Source: Gnetum montanum (taxonomy: Eukaryota; Streptophyta; Gnetopsida; Gnetales; Gnetaceae). From it: a DNA stretch of 49,730 bases. This document shows positions 11,286 through 21,625 of this stretch, in pieces; position 1 is the stretch's first letter; every line of letters begins with the position of its first letter. Location: positions 284,619 to 334,348 of the forward strand of contig MNCI01016414.1 in the NCBI GenBank assembly GCA_015680685.1. Reading direction: 5' to 3'. Position numbers and translations under genes: made by a program. A model generated the notes under the pieces. The model was not told the DNA's origin. It was given only the letters and a program-made list of their open reading frames with translations, and did no database searches.

Positions 11286-12133
11286 TGATGGGACGTGATA
11301 TCGCATGGGCCGCGATATCGCGACCATCGTGATATTGCATCCCTTGCGATATCGTGTATGCGATATCGCATCTTCCCCTACAATATCACGTACACAATAT
11401 CGCGGTGCGTCGTCATATCTATAAATAAGAGGCAGCTCTCCCTTGTTTCATCATCCTAGGCTAGATAGTAGGGAAACTCTGGCAGATTGATCACTCCAGA
11501 GATAGAATATTTTCCATGTGCCCACAGTAGGAGTCCTAAAGTGAACGGATCTTTATTCGAGCAAACATTGTACCTGAACACAAGTTTGTGTACGGCAATA
11601 AAGACGAGATTCTTGGATAAACTTTGCAATGCATGGAATAGGATTTTATTACTTTTATTTATTACTTGTTATTTATTATCTATTATTTATTGCTTTCTCT
11701 CTCAACCCTTCTCTCCTAGTTAAGTGCCTTAGTATGACCACTTTGAGCACGTGCGTTACGTGTGGTGATCCTAGCAACGATCAACGTTTGGTAGCCACAG
11801 TTGCATCAGTTTAGGGTGTGTACAGTAAGTGGGAATGGATGCTGATGCTAGGTAATTTAGACTTAGTTCATTAGTTAGAGTTAGTAATTAGTTTCTCAAC
11901 CCTTCAACTCATTAGCATAGGAGATAAAACACATAAAAACTATAAAAATCATATACCTCGGACTTACTTAACCATACACCATGACAACTACAAGTAAGTT
12001 TGGGAAGACAATGAATGATTAACCCTAAGTGTTCCATGGGGCATGTAGGCACTTAGTCTGTGGAGTTCGACCGGATCGCGTGTGCTACGCTCATATTCGT
12101 ATGGTTAGTGTAGGGGTATCTTGTCACTCATCA
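11286..12133 (+). repeat. 5' LTR of E1
   Basis: 848 bp from TGATGGGACG to GTCACTCATCA. U3 has the GCGATATCGC array (11294-11405), TATAAATA at 11420-11427, AATAAA at 11597-11602, and a conserved CCTAGCAACG-type segment near 11770. It is 33 bp longer than the 3' LTR, mostly because it carries additional array units. Confidence 0.9.
11294..11405 (+). promoter_or_regulatory. GCGATATCGC dyad array in U3 of the E1 5' LTR
   Basis: Seven units with an ATATC or GATAT core in about 112 bp. Two are perfect 12-bp palindromes: CGCGATATCGCG at 11311-11322 and TGCGATATCGCA at 11359-11370. The array ends about 15 bases before the TATA box, the usual place for enhancer elements. Confidence 0.65.
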
Positions 12134-12134
12134 T

Positions 12135-12152
12135 TGGCACCGTTGCCAGGGA
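12135..12152 (+). promoter_or_regulatory. Primer binding site of E1 (tRNA-Asp type)
   Basis: TGGCACCGTTGCCAGGGA starts one base after the LTR end. It differs by single transitions from TGGCGCCGTTGCCGGGGA, the site complementary to the plant tRNA-Asp 3' end used by Athila-type elements. This supports the lineage call and the LTR boundary. Confidence 0.8.
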
Positions 12153-12272
12153 CTAAGTGTTTGTGTGCTAAGTAGAACATAGGATATCACTCACATCATT
12201 GGGAGCCTAAACAAACCTTTGGGTTAATTATTAGAAAAATTATATAACGGTAAAATTAGCACACCGATAACA

Positions 12273-14591
12273 ATGTCTTCTTCTAACAACAGCAACTTAC
12301 CACCTAGGGATCATACAAAGAACAGTCGGCAATCAAAAATACATAACCTAAATCCGCCAGTTACTCAACAATATCGGGTGGAATATACTCATTTCGATGA
12401 GTATATTCCCAGTTTTACTTTTATCTTCCATCAAGATGAACAGATGCACTGGAGAGATTTGCAAGGTAACATAGTGTTACCTCCGAATCGTGCTGTCCCC
12501 AACATGCTTCTCCGTGCTTTGGCACAGATCGGCATGATAGAATTATATGCTGAATACATTGCAGAAGACTTTGACTCAAGGGATTATTATCCCACAGAAG
12601 CACAACGTATGAGGGACTCAAGGCAGGAGAGCCAACATACCCTATTGAAGGGCAAAGAGGTCCTGCATGTCCTTAGTGAAATCAAAGATGGTGAACCACT
12701 CATAACGGGTTCTCTATCAAAAAATGTTCCCCCTCCTAATGAAAGTGAGAAGGTGGGGTATCAAAACCTATGATCCATGATACACAACCCTGGTTCTGAT
12801 CCCTGTGAACGCCAATTGTTCATAGAGGGAACAACAACTCATAATAAGGACAGGCACTTAGATCGTCACCACGATCAGGGCTGTAGCAGCCGAAGAGAAG
12901 GTAGGAAACATCATTATGGTGATGGTTCTCCTTCTTATTCCCCTTCTTCACATCATTCACCCTCTCCTTTCACATCTGGGTATAGCCATCATGGACATAA
13001 CAGTGAGGATAGAGGTAGGCAAAATGAGAGACCTCGACAAGAGAGTCGAGAGAGAGGACAAGGGCATGAACGAAGGGAAAGTAGGGAACAATGAAGACAT
13101 CATAGGTGTCATGAAAGAGATGATCATGAAGAGCTTCTACTTGCCACCCGAAGTATGCTTAACATAACAGAGGTTGTAAGAATTCCAACAAGGCATTTAA
13201 AAAATAGTCGAATCAAGCGTTTAGAAATGAATAACATCCCACGCTTTGAAGGGGGATACAACTCAGATCTACAACATCATTTACAGGCATTCCACAATGC
13301 CTATGCCTTGCAAAATATAGAAAACGAGTGGTAGAAACTAAAGTTGTTTCCCAGGACACTCACCAAGGAAGTAGAGAGTTGGTACCGGTCCTTAGAGCCG
13401 GAAACCATCAGGAGGTGGAGTATGATGTTAGAACTCTTCAACGATAAATATCAAACGTACTCCAAAGTGTCTAATTTGTGTAAGCAGATCCAAGGATGGA
13501 AGCAAGGTACTCATGAACCCTTGGATGCTTCCATGGGCCACTACTATGCATTGTTACATCATTGCTCGAGCCATGGTTATGCACAGCGGGATCAACTCCA
13601 CCACATCATGGATGGGCTAAGGCATGAAACTAGAAGAACCCCTGGGACTTATGCCCAAGGGAGACTATCAGAACTTAAAGCTCATGAAGTTCATTGCTTG
13701 TTGGAACAAGTAGCAAAAGAAGAAGGTGAGCTATGAAAAAGAGAGAGTGCAGAAGAATACAACCATGATCCCTCCCTTCGAAAGAAGGGAGTGAGATTTT
13801 GTGATGAGGAGGATGAGTCACCACTCGATGAGTTGGTGAACAGAAAAATCTTGCCAATTCAAAAACTAACAATAGAAGTATCAGCTAGGATGGATCAATT
13901 TTGGGATTCCTTAGACTCCAGACTTGAAACTATCTTGAAAATTATAGAGGAGTCTAAGGAGGAATGAAGTAGTGACAAAGGTAAGACAAAGCAGAGAAAT
14001 TCAGGCCCTGCACATAACAAGGGCAAGGGAAAAATTACTATCTCCAATGAAGTTATGGATTTAGACATAAATGATGACGATGGATGTGAGATCTGCCATT
14101 ATGATCATCCCAAGGGATGTTGTCCAATTATCTCACATCTACAGGATTCTGGGGTGTATGCACTTAATCCAGGACTCAACCAATGGCAAACACCCCGAAG
14201 GTTACCTTATCCACAAGGTAACCCAAGGCAGTTCCACCAACCACTAACATACTATCCAAGTGGAACTCCACCACAACCCATCGGACAGCATCATCAGTGG
14301 TAATACCCACAGTCATGGGGGATGTCACCGCCAACACAACAGTACCCTTACCAACAACTTGATCCTTATGGATATTATGTGCAGCAGCTGGTTTCTCCAA
14401 GTGACTCTATGGGTCACACAACTTCCCAATGTCACTACCAAGTTCGGGAGTACTTTAGGAGGATTCCTTCTCCTTCGGGAGGCACCCCACATACTTACCA
14501 TCCTTCAACTCCATCCACACCTCTTCCACCTATAGTTCCCATAACACCTCCTACTCCAACAATGCAAGGGGAACTCCCTACTCAACCATAG
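12273..14591 (+). pseudogene. E1 gag (single frame with nonsense codons)
   Basis: The ATG at 12273 opens a frame kept without any frameshift through gag and protease to about 15590. Stops at 12771, 13092, 13332, 13734, about 13965, 14301 and 14589 are of the kinds made by C-to-T or G-to-A changes in CGA, CAA, CAG or TGG codons. Residues 1-165 are an N-terminal matrix-like part. About 12780-13090 is an Arg/His/Ser-rich basic segment. 13240-13736 is the capsid-type retrotransposon gag domain (W-Y-x-SLEPE, FNDKYQTY, DGLRHETR, VAKEEGEL). The zinc knuckle C-E-I-C-x3-H-x4-C lies near 14088-14127. The tail is Pro/Gln/Tyr-rich (14150-14590). Gag would build the particle; it may act in cis for packaging if ever translated. 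Confidence 0.8.
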
Positions 14592-15595
14592 CAATGTAAC
14601 ACTATGAGAGCTGTAAACATTCAACCCACTGCTGGTTCTGATAACTGTAAAAAGAAAAGACCTTTCTTCAGAATCAAAAGCCCAGATAAACTCTCGCAAT
14701 AATAAGCGGTTGAGCCCATGTACACTCCTCCACCATCTAACACTTCAGAGCATCCTTCAGTCCAACAATAGAGCTGTATGCATACGATTATGTTAACACA
14801 TACCATAACTGACTAGATCAAGGTAGGCCACCTTCCCAGGAAACTAACGGATCTTGGAAGCCCCTTAATCTATTTACAAATCGTTGGGAATAAACCACAT
14901 AAGGCTCTTCTTGACTCAAGTTCTGGAGTCAACTTAATTTCATGAGAAATATATCAAGCCTAGAACCTGCCCCAACTTAAGAAGAGAAACATTCAACTAG
15001 AGCTGGCAGACCAATCCATCACCATTCCCTTGGGATCGGTGGTGGACATCATTACCACTATGTGTGGGTGGTCCTACCGAGCCGATTTCCTAGTGATTGA
15101 AATCAACAACAACAAAGGGGGCTTCCCTATTATAATGGGAAGGCCATGGCTAAGTACAGTAGATGCGTACCTAGGGATCTGCAATCTTTCCTTGCAGATA
15201 TCTAAGATAAACATATATGGAAAGATCGAGAAGAAGAAAGTTCTGTGCATCACATACAATGAATCAAAGGGTAATGACATGGAAGAATGTTCAGCATCTC
15301 TTCCATGTAATCGGTGTGCCCAAGAAATAAAAATTCAAAGGTGCCTGTATATAGCAACCACACCAGTAGTAGGCACCCCGTGGTTGACAACTACTAGAAA
15401 GAGCAACTTAATATGCATGAAACAAATTGGGAGTACAACTCATGTTAAAAATGGAGGCATAGATACATTGGAGTATGAGCATCGCCAACTTTTACCCCTT
15501 AATCTGAGAACATCAGTGGGAAGAAGTTGGACACTTTTACCAAATTCAAATAGACACTCATTATTTTGGATCTCTCCTTGCAATTCATTCATGGG
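14592..15595 (+). pseudogene. E1 aspartic protease region
   Basis: It continues the gag frame. The retropepsin-like motif is ALLDSSSGVNLIS near 14906-14945 (normal form D-[LF]-G-[AS]-S-[VI]-N-L), followed by an LELADQSITIPLG segment near 15000 and PIIMGRPWLST near 15130-15160. This is the order of the Athila/Tat protease. The active-site Gly after D-S is displaced or mutated (DSSSG), so it is probably inactive. The open stretch 15030-15595 carries on past the protease. The sequence after about 15500 is the deletion junction where RT should follow; it runs directly into the spacer with the CATGGGGGAGATGGCC word at 15590. Confidence 0.75.
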
Positions 15596-15643
15596 GGAGA
15601 TGGCCACCTATGTTAACCATTGGAGGCCCTTAGTTCTTTTTAG

Positions 15644-15809
15644 TTTTTGTTTTACACGTTTTTGTTTCACACGTTTTTGTTTTACACATTTTTGTTTTAC
15701 ACGTTTTTGTCTTACACATTTTTGTTTTACAACTTTCTTCAACTTTTCTTGTTTTTGTTTTACAAATTTCTTCAACTTTTCTTATTTTTGTTTTAAAAAT
15801 TTCTTTAAC
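15644..15809 (+). repeat. Tandem repeats in the E1 spacer (15-bp x6, then 33-bp x2)
   Basis: Six copies of TTTTTGTTTTACACG with small changes fill 15644-15733. Then two copies of a 33-bp unit beginning TTCTTCAACTTTTCTT fill 15735-15800, with a partial third. T-rich sequence also lies at this place in E0 and E2, but this tandem order is only in E1. A translation of the region gives an FCFTRFC-like repeat that is an artefact. Confidence 0.85.
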
Positions 15810-15845
15810 TTGGCTTTTTTTTTTCAACATCGTTATACTTTTTCA

Positions 15846-15850
<5 letters not shown>

Positions 15851-15876
<26 letters not shown>
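15851..15876 (+). repeat. Compound microsatellite (TG)7(AG)6
   Basis: Seven TG followed by six AG dinucleotides, directly downstream of the T-rich tandem repeats. Confidence 0.95.
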
Positions 15877-15877
<1 letters not shown>

Positions 15878-17000
15878 TCCACCTTGTAAGTTTTTCATCC
15901 AATAAGTGTTCTTCCCGATGGTATGAACTGTTTTCATGTTTATTGCTAATGTTTGGTTTTTACCTTTAATTCATGATGTGGAAACTAAGGTATGTTTCTT
16001 TTGATATGACAGGTAATGAGTTCACTTCATCCATCCATCCACCAAAGTCTATGGTCTCTCTTGGCTTGGAAATGTACAGTCCCTCATAATAAGAACTTTA
16101 ACGAATTGGTGATTGGGCATTTCTCAAACTAAGGAAGGACTCAAGGATTGAAAAGGGTGTGACTTCAAGGGAACTTGATGCTTTTGTGTTGGCCATTCTC
16201 TTGGGTGCTTGGATGTTTTCTTCTTGAGTTTTCTTGCCATTCCAATGTTACCCAATTATCGGAAGCTAAGACAATAAAAATAAAAAGTCTTTGCATGGTG
16301 TGGTTCTTACGCATAAAAAAAACAAAGTGAAAATTCAAAGCACACCACTTAGACGAAATAATTATTTGGGCTACAAGCACTAGTTATGGAGCTAAAAATG
16401 TTCTCTCTAACTAAGGCCCTTCTCGCTTCCCATTCTCTCCTCATTCGTTTTGTCAAAATAGTGGTGGCTCTTGGGTGAAGGCACTCTTGTTACTTCAAGA
16501 GGATGGATTGGCCGAATGTATTAATGCGAAGTCACTGGAAGTGGTTGGTTTGAGGCTGGAGTTAGAATGAGATTTGCCAAGTCACATTAATCATGAAATA
16601 TACAAGGGGCTGTACACCACCTTGTTCTTGGGATTCCATTCCATTCTCTTCTCTCCATCNCCCTAACATTTTTGCAATCTAATTTATTTTGTTCATTTCC
16701 ATCTTGACATTTATCTCATCAATGTCATAGTTGTCCCTTTTTATCTATCTTTCTTATTCTTTTTCTTTCTCCATTCTAACACTACCGGAGGTTCGCAATT
16801 AGTCATGGGGGTACGGGGCCCAATTTTTTTGATTTTCTCCTAGTCCCAATTTTTTTGATTTCAATTTTTTCCTAACCCCTACACCTTCGGTAGTCATCAT
16901 TAATATATCTCCAAATCCATATCAGCCATACCACAACCTAGCCACTGGACTTACACCGAAGCAAGGTATCAATTACATGATGATTCAATTACCCTTGCTA
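15877..17000 (+). other. E1 internal spacer and ORF3-type leader
   Basis: Non-coding. It holds GGGTGTGACTTCAAGGGAAC (16155-16174) and AGTCTTTGCATGGTGT (about 16287), both shared with the E2 spacer. ACTACCGGAGGTTCGC (16781-16796) is the counterpart of the E2 donor-like GCTACCGAAGGTAAGC. There is one ambiguous base at 16660. No gene is seen. Confidence 0.55.
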
Positions 17001-17025
17001 ATATAAGAATGTGTTGCGTGTGCAG
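16996..17025 (+). promoter_or_regulatory. Splice acceptor-like site (E1)
   Basis: TGCTAAT ending at 17002, then TGTGCAG with AG at 17024-17025, directly before an ATG at 17026. The branch A to acceptor G distance is 24 bases, as in E2. The site is retained although the ORF3 domains are gone. Confidence 0.45.
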
Positions 17026-17160
17026 ATGGTGATCATGCAACAACAGATTGGATCTGGAGGGAGCACTTGGAATGGAGTGGTGCTAAAGCAGCTTGCAAGG
17101 AATGAGATTGATGATGCACTTATGGATGGACAACAAAAGGCGCAATCTTGGCATTGCTAG
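17026..17160 (+). CDS. Short intact ORF at the ORF3 position of E1 (44 aa), hypothetical
   Basis: It begins at the ATG abutting the acceptor-like AG and ends with TAG at 17158-17160. The product begins MVIMQQQIGSGG and ends near QQKAQSWHC. No domain is recognised. It is what remains where the other elements encode the roughly 900-residue ORF3. The opening words resemble an internal ORF3 segment of E0 near 4820 (VVMQHQD), which suggests an internal deletion joined the start codon to a later part of ORF3. An open frame this short can occur by chance, and coding status is unproven. Confidence 0.25.
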   Translation: MVIMQQQIGSGGSTWNGVVLKQLARNEIDDALMDGQQKAQSWHC

Positions 17161-17385
17161 TAGCAAGACTTCTTCTCTTCTTCTCTCTTCTCTTTTATCT
17201 CAGCTACCAAATGAGGCCTAATGTCAATGTAATAAGGTGTTCACCCTTGTTGTCATGAACACCATTTTTTTCAAGTCTTGTAATGATCATTCGTTCACAT
17301 GTCATCCCATTAGTTTCCATTGAGTCAATAATCCCATACCTTCCTGATATTATTGTAATGAACTCGAGGATGAGTTTTCATTTAG

Positions 17386-17396
17386 TCATGGGGATA
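17386..17396 (+). promoter_or_regulatory. Polypurine tract of E1
   Basis: TCATGGGGATA lies directly before the 3' LTR, preceded by the conserved AACTCGAGGATGAGTTTTCA block (17361-17380). Confidence 0.65.
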
Positions 17397-18211
17397 TGAT
17401 GGGATGCGATATCGCATGGGCTGCGATATTGCGGCCGTCATGATAACGCATCCCTCATGATATCGCATACGTGATATCGCGGTGCATCATCATATCTATA
17501 AATAAGAGGTGACTCTCCCTTGTTTCATCATCCTAGGCTAGACAGTAGGGAAACTCTGGTAGATTGATCACTCCAGAGATAGAATATTTTCCATGTGCCC
17601 ACAATAGGAGTCCTAAAGTGAACGGATCTTTATTTAAGCAAATATTGTACCTGAACACAAGTTTGTGTACAGCAATAAAGATGAGCTTCTTGGATAAACC
17701 TTGCAATGCATGGAATAGGATTTTATTACTGTTATTTATTACTTGCTATTTATTATCGATTATTTATTGCTTTCTCTCTCAACCCTTCTCTCCTAGTTAA
17801 GTGCCTTAGTATGACCACTTCGAGCACGTGCGTTACATGTGGTGATCCCAGCAATGATTAGCATTTGGTAGCCATGGTTGCATCAGTTCAGGGTGTGTAC
17901 AGTAAGTGGGAACGGATGCTAAATCTAGGTAATTTAGACTTAGTTCATTAGTTAGAGTTAGTAATTAGTTTCTCAACCCTTCAACTCATTAACATAGGAG
18001 ATAAAACACATAAAAACTATAAAAATCATATACCTCGGACTTACTTAACCATACACCGTGACAACTACAAGTAAGTCTGGGAAGACAACAAATGATTAAC
18101 CCTAAGTGTTCCATGGGGCATGTAGGCACTTAATCTGCGGAGTTCGACTGGATCGCATGTGCTACGCTCGTATTCGTATGGTTGAGTGTAGGGGTATCTC
18201 GCCACTCATCA
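17397..18211 (+). repeat. 3' LTR of E1
   Basis: 815 bp from TGATGGGATG to GCCACTCATCA. It contains a perfect 14-bp palindrome ATGCGATATCGCAT (17404-17417) and three further GATATC-type units to about 17483, then TATAAATA, AATAAA and the same tail as the 5' LTR. Roughly 6 percent differs from the 5' LTR, mostly transitions; one base in GTTGAGTG is missing from the 5' copy. Confidence 0.9.
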
Positions 18212-18216
18212 GACGT
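18212..18216 (+). repeat. Target site duplication of E1, right copy (GACGT)
   Basis: Identical to 11281-11285. Confidence 0.85.
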
Positions 18217-18607
18217 TAAAATAGTAAATGACTTAATAAATGCAAATGACTTAGTGAAAGTAAACATTATCAGAAAGTAAATCTATGCTAAGTGATATGC
18301 TGCAATGATGAAGAATAATCTCAATCTTTGTTTACGTTCATGAATTGTATCTAGGAACAATCCTCCCAAATAAAGATTCCATACAACTATAATACACCAC
18401 ACTATGAGTATTCTTTCTAACTCTAACTTTATGAAAACAAACTACAAAAATTTCACTAAATGTCTAGTAAAACTTGTTTTTGACATGATAGTGGGTTGGA
18501 ATTTATAGACATGATGATGGCCTACTACATCATATCTACAATGATGTATGTAGAGCTATGATATTATAGATATGATATCATAGTCCTTACAGTCAAATGT
18601 TTCATCA
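18217..18607 (-). repeat. E5 3' LTR, U3-side half (interrupted by E1)
   Basis: Reversed, it shows the E0-type LTR order: a segment matching the polyadenylation region of the E0 LTR (GCTGCAATGATGAAGAATAATC at 18299-18320 on plus is its mirror), TATAAATT (about 18500-18507), the GATATC dyads (arms CTATGATAT 18556-18564 and ATATCATAG 18575-18583), and the LTR start (TTCATCA ending 18607). Confidence 0.7.
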
Positions 18608-18618
18608 TACCTCCATGA
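18608..18618 (-). promoter_or_regulatory. Polypurine tract of E5
   Basis: Plus-strand TACCTCCATGA is the reverse of the TCATGGAGGTA tract; the reversed conserved block continues to about 18645 (AACTCATTATGGAGTTC). Confidence 0.55.
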
Positions 18619-18799
18619 CTAACTAAAAACTCATTATGGAGTTCAAAAAAAGAATGAAAGTAGAGTTACTAACAAATTGGTCAGGTTATATAAACTTTGA
18701 CAACATGACACATATTTACATAGCTAACTCTCCTATGAATTCCACATTGTGGTTCGAATGATGTTACAAAATTATCATGCAATGCTTGATTGACACATA

Positions 18800-21594
18800 T
18801 GATAAAAATAAAATAAAACTAAGCTTGATGTAGTATCATTATGTTCCATGAAGTGATGGCTTCTCCATCAGCTTCTTTTCCTTATTATCTAGTTTCTAAA
18901 ATTAATATATGCTCAGTAGTGCTCTTAGTTTCTCTTCTTCTTATATAGGATCATGTACCATCCATATGAATTTAGCTATGTTGGCTAGAGTTGGTACTGC
19001 ACAAGGACATGGTAGTTGTGGAAACATCTCATTTGCTTTGATGTACCATGTTGCAAACTATGTTCTTTCTTCTTCAAAAGCTCTAGCTATATTATGTAGC
19101 TCTTAATAATTTATCATTCTTCTAACCAGGTTTGCTACTACATCTTTTTGATCCTAGTAGCTAACCCTGACTACTTGTATTTTAGAGTTTGCTATGTGAA
19201 GCTTCCATTATGCATCTCTCCTATCCATAAACTCCTTTTCATACATTGAGTGCACTATAGCCACTTGCTACTCTAGTTTTTTTCTTGACCTTCCTACTGT
19301 TCACATGACCAAGTTAGCATATCAAAGATTTGCCAACCCCATGAATTATGTTAAGTCCTTAATTTATAATTCTTTATTCTTAATCTTAGCTTAAAAAAAT
19401 ATGGGCAAGGTTGTCTAGGATGGGTTACCAATGTGGTATCTATTTTGTGATGGAGCTAATTCTAGCTTTGGCCATCTAGATTTCTTTCTCATTAATCTAC
19501 TTTTACATGTCCATCTGGTCTTTGAAGTTCTCTTTCAACCTTCTATGCTTTTTGACCTTATTTTTCCACACATTGATTTTTGTCGTACTATGTATACTTC
19601 TTCCATTGATAAGGTTCTAATTCCATGGATCAATTTTTTTATGTCAAGGTTGACTCTAGCAAATTGCTAACTCAATTTAGGGATGCTTTCTTCTAGTACA
19701 TGCTTTTGATTCTTAATGCCCATTAACCTTAAGTTTTCTATGGCAATTCTTTTGTTTCTTTGATTCTTTTTTATTATTTTGTGTACATCTAAACATCTGC
19801 TACTAAAGCATTCTACATTACCTTTTCCTTTTCTATCTACATGTGTTTTTTGTGATCATTAGTTGGCCAGTTGCCTCATCTTTGTATTGTGTAAGTTGAT
19901 CAAGTGCAATATGTCATGTAAGGTCTTTTCTTTCAACTTTGAGTGTAGCTAATTATTCTTGTAACCTATAGACTTCATTTTTTGCATGTTGCATCCTAGT
20001 TTCTGCCTTGATTAATTTACCTTTGATTGAGATTAATTCAAACTACGCGATAGTGATATCACTAAGGATATCAAAAAGATTCTACATAACTTATTTAGTC
20101 TACAACCGTCTCTCTAACATATCTTCATGTTTTATCGGGATCATAGATGTTTTGACTATAGTTTCTACATCTTTAGTTCTAGTAATATTGACTGGTGGCA
20201 TAATAGGAATATTGAAGAATTCCTTAATATGATCAGTCATTACTTCTACTACTCTTGTTGCATCTTGATATTACATTACCACAACTGTGGTGCCTTCTTT
20301 GGTTTCCAAAATTACTTGGAAGGATGTAGTGTTTCCTAGGATCTGTTGTATGCCTATTCATCATCCTCTCCTTGCTACAAAGAGACTTGATCACTTGTGG
20401 ATCTTGTGAATATGGTAGGCATACCAATGTTATTCTTGACTCTATTCATGCTTGAGATCTCCATGCTACCCCAACTTATTATTTCTATGATCTATTATAG
20501 GTGGATCATAGAGGATTTGTAATCTTATTATGTTGATCAAGCATTTTACCTTGCTTGTCCTGCAACTAGAGTTGATCCACTTATTCCTACTTATTCTATT
20601 CCTATGGCTAGAATAATTGCATCTATTGTGGATTTTGTTGTAGTCTCAATACCTATTGGTTTCTCAACTTGATCCTTCTTGGGTAAAATTGGATTGGAGA
20701 TGTCAATGTATGATACATTTTGGGCATTAAAAGAACATCATTAGTGTAACCTAAAATCTTAACTTGTTGATATAATTTTCTAATAAGATAAGGAAATGGA
20801 AAAATGGTTTTCCTTATCTTCTTCTCCTCAAATCTTCTCTATATCTCTATGAATAGCATATGAACAATTTTAGCTTGAAAATTCTTCATCAGGATAGCAC
20901 TTTTTCTGGTAGCATATGTAGAAATCTAATTAAGCCTCTTCATTGGGAATATGTGGTATGTTCCAAATTTGAAATAAATCTTCTTAGTAATGGACAATCC
21001 ACTATACGTATTTTTAGTGGTCCCATGTGCCTTCTATAGCCATAGATTCCTTGCATCTATGTTGGACCTCATAGATATCTGAGCTATGTTAGCCTTAACA
21101 TTTAGTATATTGAGTAACTTTGCAATTTCTTCTATAGAGTATGGCACTGTGACTCACTCATCTTTCATGATGGCATCATCCTATTTGTTCTTCTAAAATT
21201 ACTAGACCTCCCCTAAGTACCATTCATCATTTCTTAAGATGATCGGCCATAAGGGAGAGAATTATAGTTGCTCATGGATCTATGTAGGTGCAAAGTCCAT
21301 GAAGGATCTAAAATTTAGTTTCAATATGATAATGAACACGATGGACTTCTCTTGAATTTCTTGTAGACACTCATTAGAGAGTGCAAGATGTTGTTTTCAT
21401 TCCAGAATAGGTGGTACATTAGCTTCTACCTATGAAAATTATCCTATCATAGGTATGGGATACTAGATACAATATGATTGTATGTCTTACTTCACAAAAG
21501 AAGTTTATTCTACACCTCATCCTCTACCTCTTTCTCTAGATCTTTTCTTCCTAAATTATGATGGTCCTTCAACTTCAAGTTTTTGTGGCAACAT
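18800..21594 (-). pseudogene. E5 ORF3 (minus strand): transposon-type domain plus coiled coil
   Basis: The start codon is read at 21594-21592, directly after the acceptor-like TTGTAG. Downstream on the minus strand, about 21350-20700 matches the E0 domain: KIYFKFGTYHIFPM-K-LN near 20930, ISTYATRKSAILM, and FPFPYLIRKLY near 20790, followed by GYTNDV. From about 20300 to 18990 the Lys/Glu/Leu-rich coiled coil follows; the YANLAM motif of E0 (5803) reads YANLVM near 19320. Several stops and shifts occur. The plus-strand hydrophobic open frames here (for example 19431-19670 and 20008-20232) are antisense shadows. The right end at about 18800 is inferred from the E0 stop-to-LTR distance. Confidence 0.65.
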
Positions 21595-21625
21595 CTACAA
21601 TCATAAGGGATTTTTAGGATTACTC
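21595..21625 (-). promoter_or_regulatory. Splice acceptor-like site of E5 ORF3
   Basis: On the minus strand GAGTAATCC is followed after about 25 bases by TGATTGTAG directly before the ATG. The branch-like word is weaker than TACTAAT of E0 and E2. A donor-like AAAGTAAGA lies upstream near 21916-21908. Confidence 0.4.

Larger units (their letters stand above)
11286..18211 (+). mobile_element. E1: gag-protease LTR retrotransposon lacking RT, RNase H and integrase
   Basis: A complete insertion of 6926 bp: 5' LTR 11286-12133, primer site, gag-protease frame 12273 to about 15595, spacer with tandem repeats, leader with acceptor-like site, short ORF, polypurine tract and 3' LTR 17397-18211, bounded by GACGT on both sides. 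The LTRs differ at roughly 45 of about 735 aligned positions by hand count, nearly all transitions, so insertion is younger than E2 but not very recent. RT, RNase H, integrase and all ORF3 domains are absent, so movement would need proteins from a relative. It is comparable to the TR-GAG/LARD-type non-autonomous elements known in plants. Confidence 0.9.

Noticed and set aside
15630-15905. Cys/Phe-rich repeat protein (FCFTRFC-like) at the end of the long open frame
   Set aside because: It is the translation of the 15-bp and 33-bp tandem repeats and microsatellite in a non-coding spacer.
11286-18211. E1 as a very recent, possibly active insertion
   Set aside because: By hand count roughly 45 differences separate the LTRs and its gag has at least seven stops.
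19431-20339. Hydrophobic plus-strand frames suggesting membrane or envelope segments
   Set aside because: They are antisense to the E5 ORF3 coiled coil; Leu/Phe-rich reading is expected opposite Lys/Glu-rich codons.
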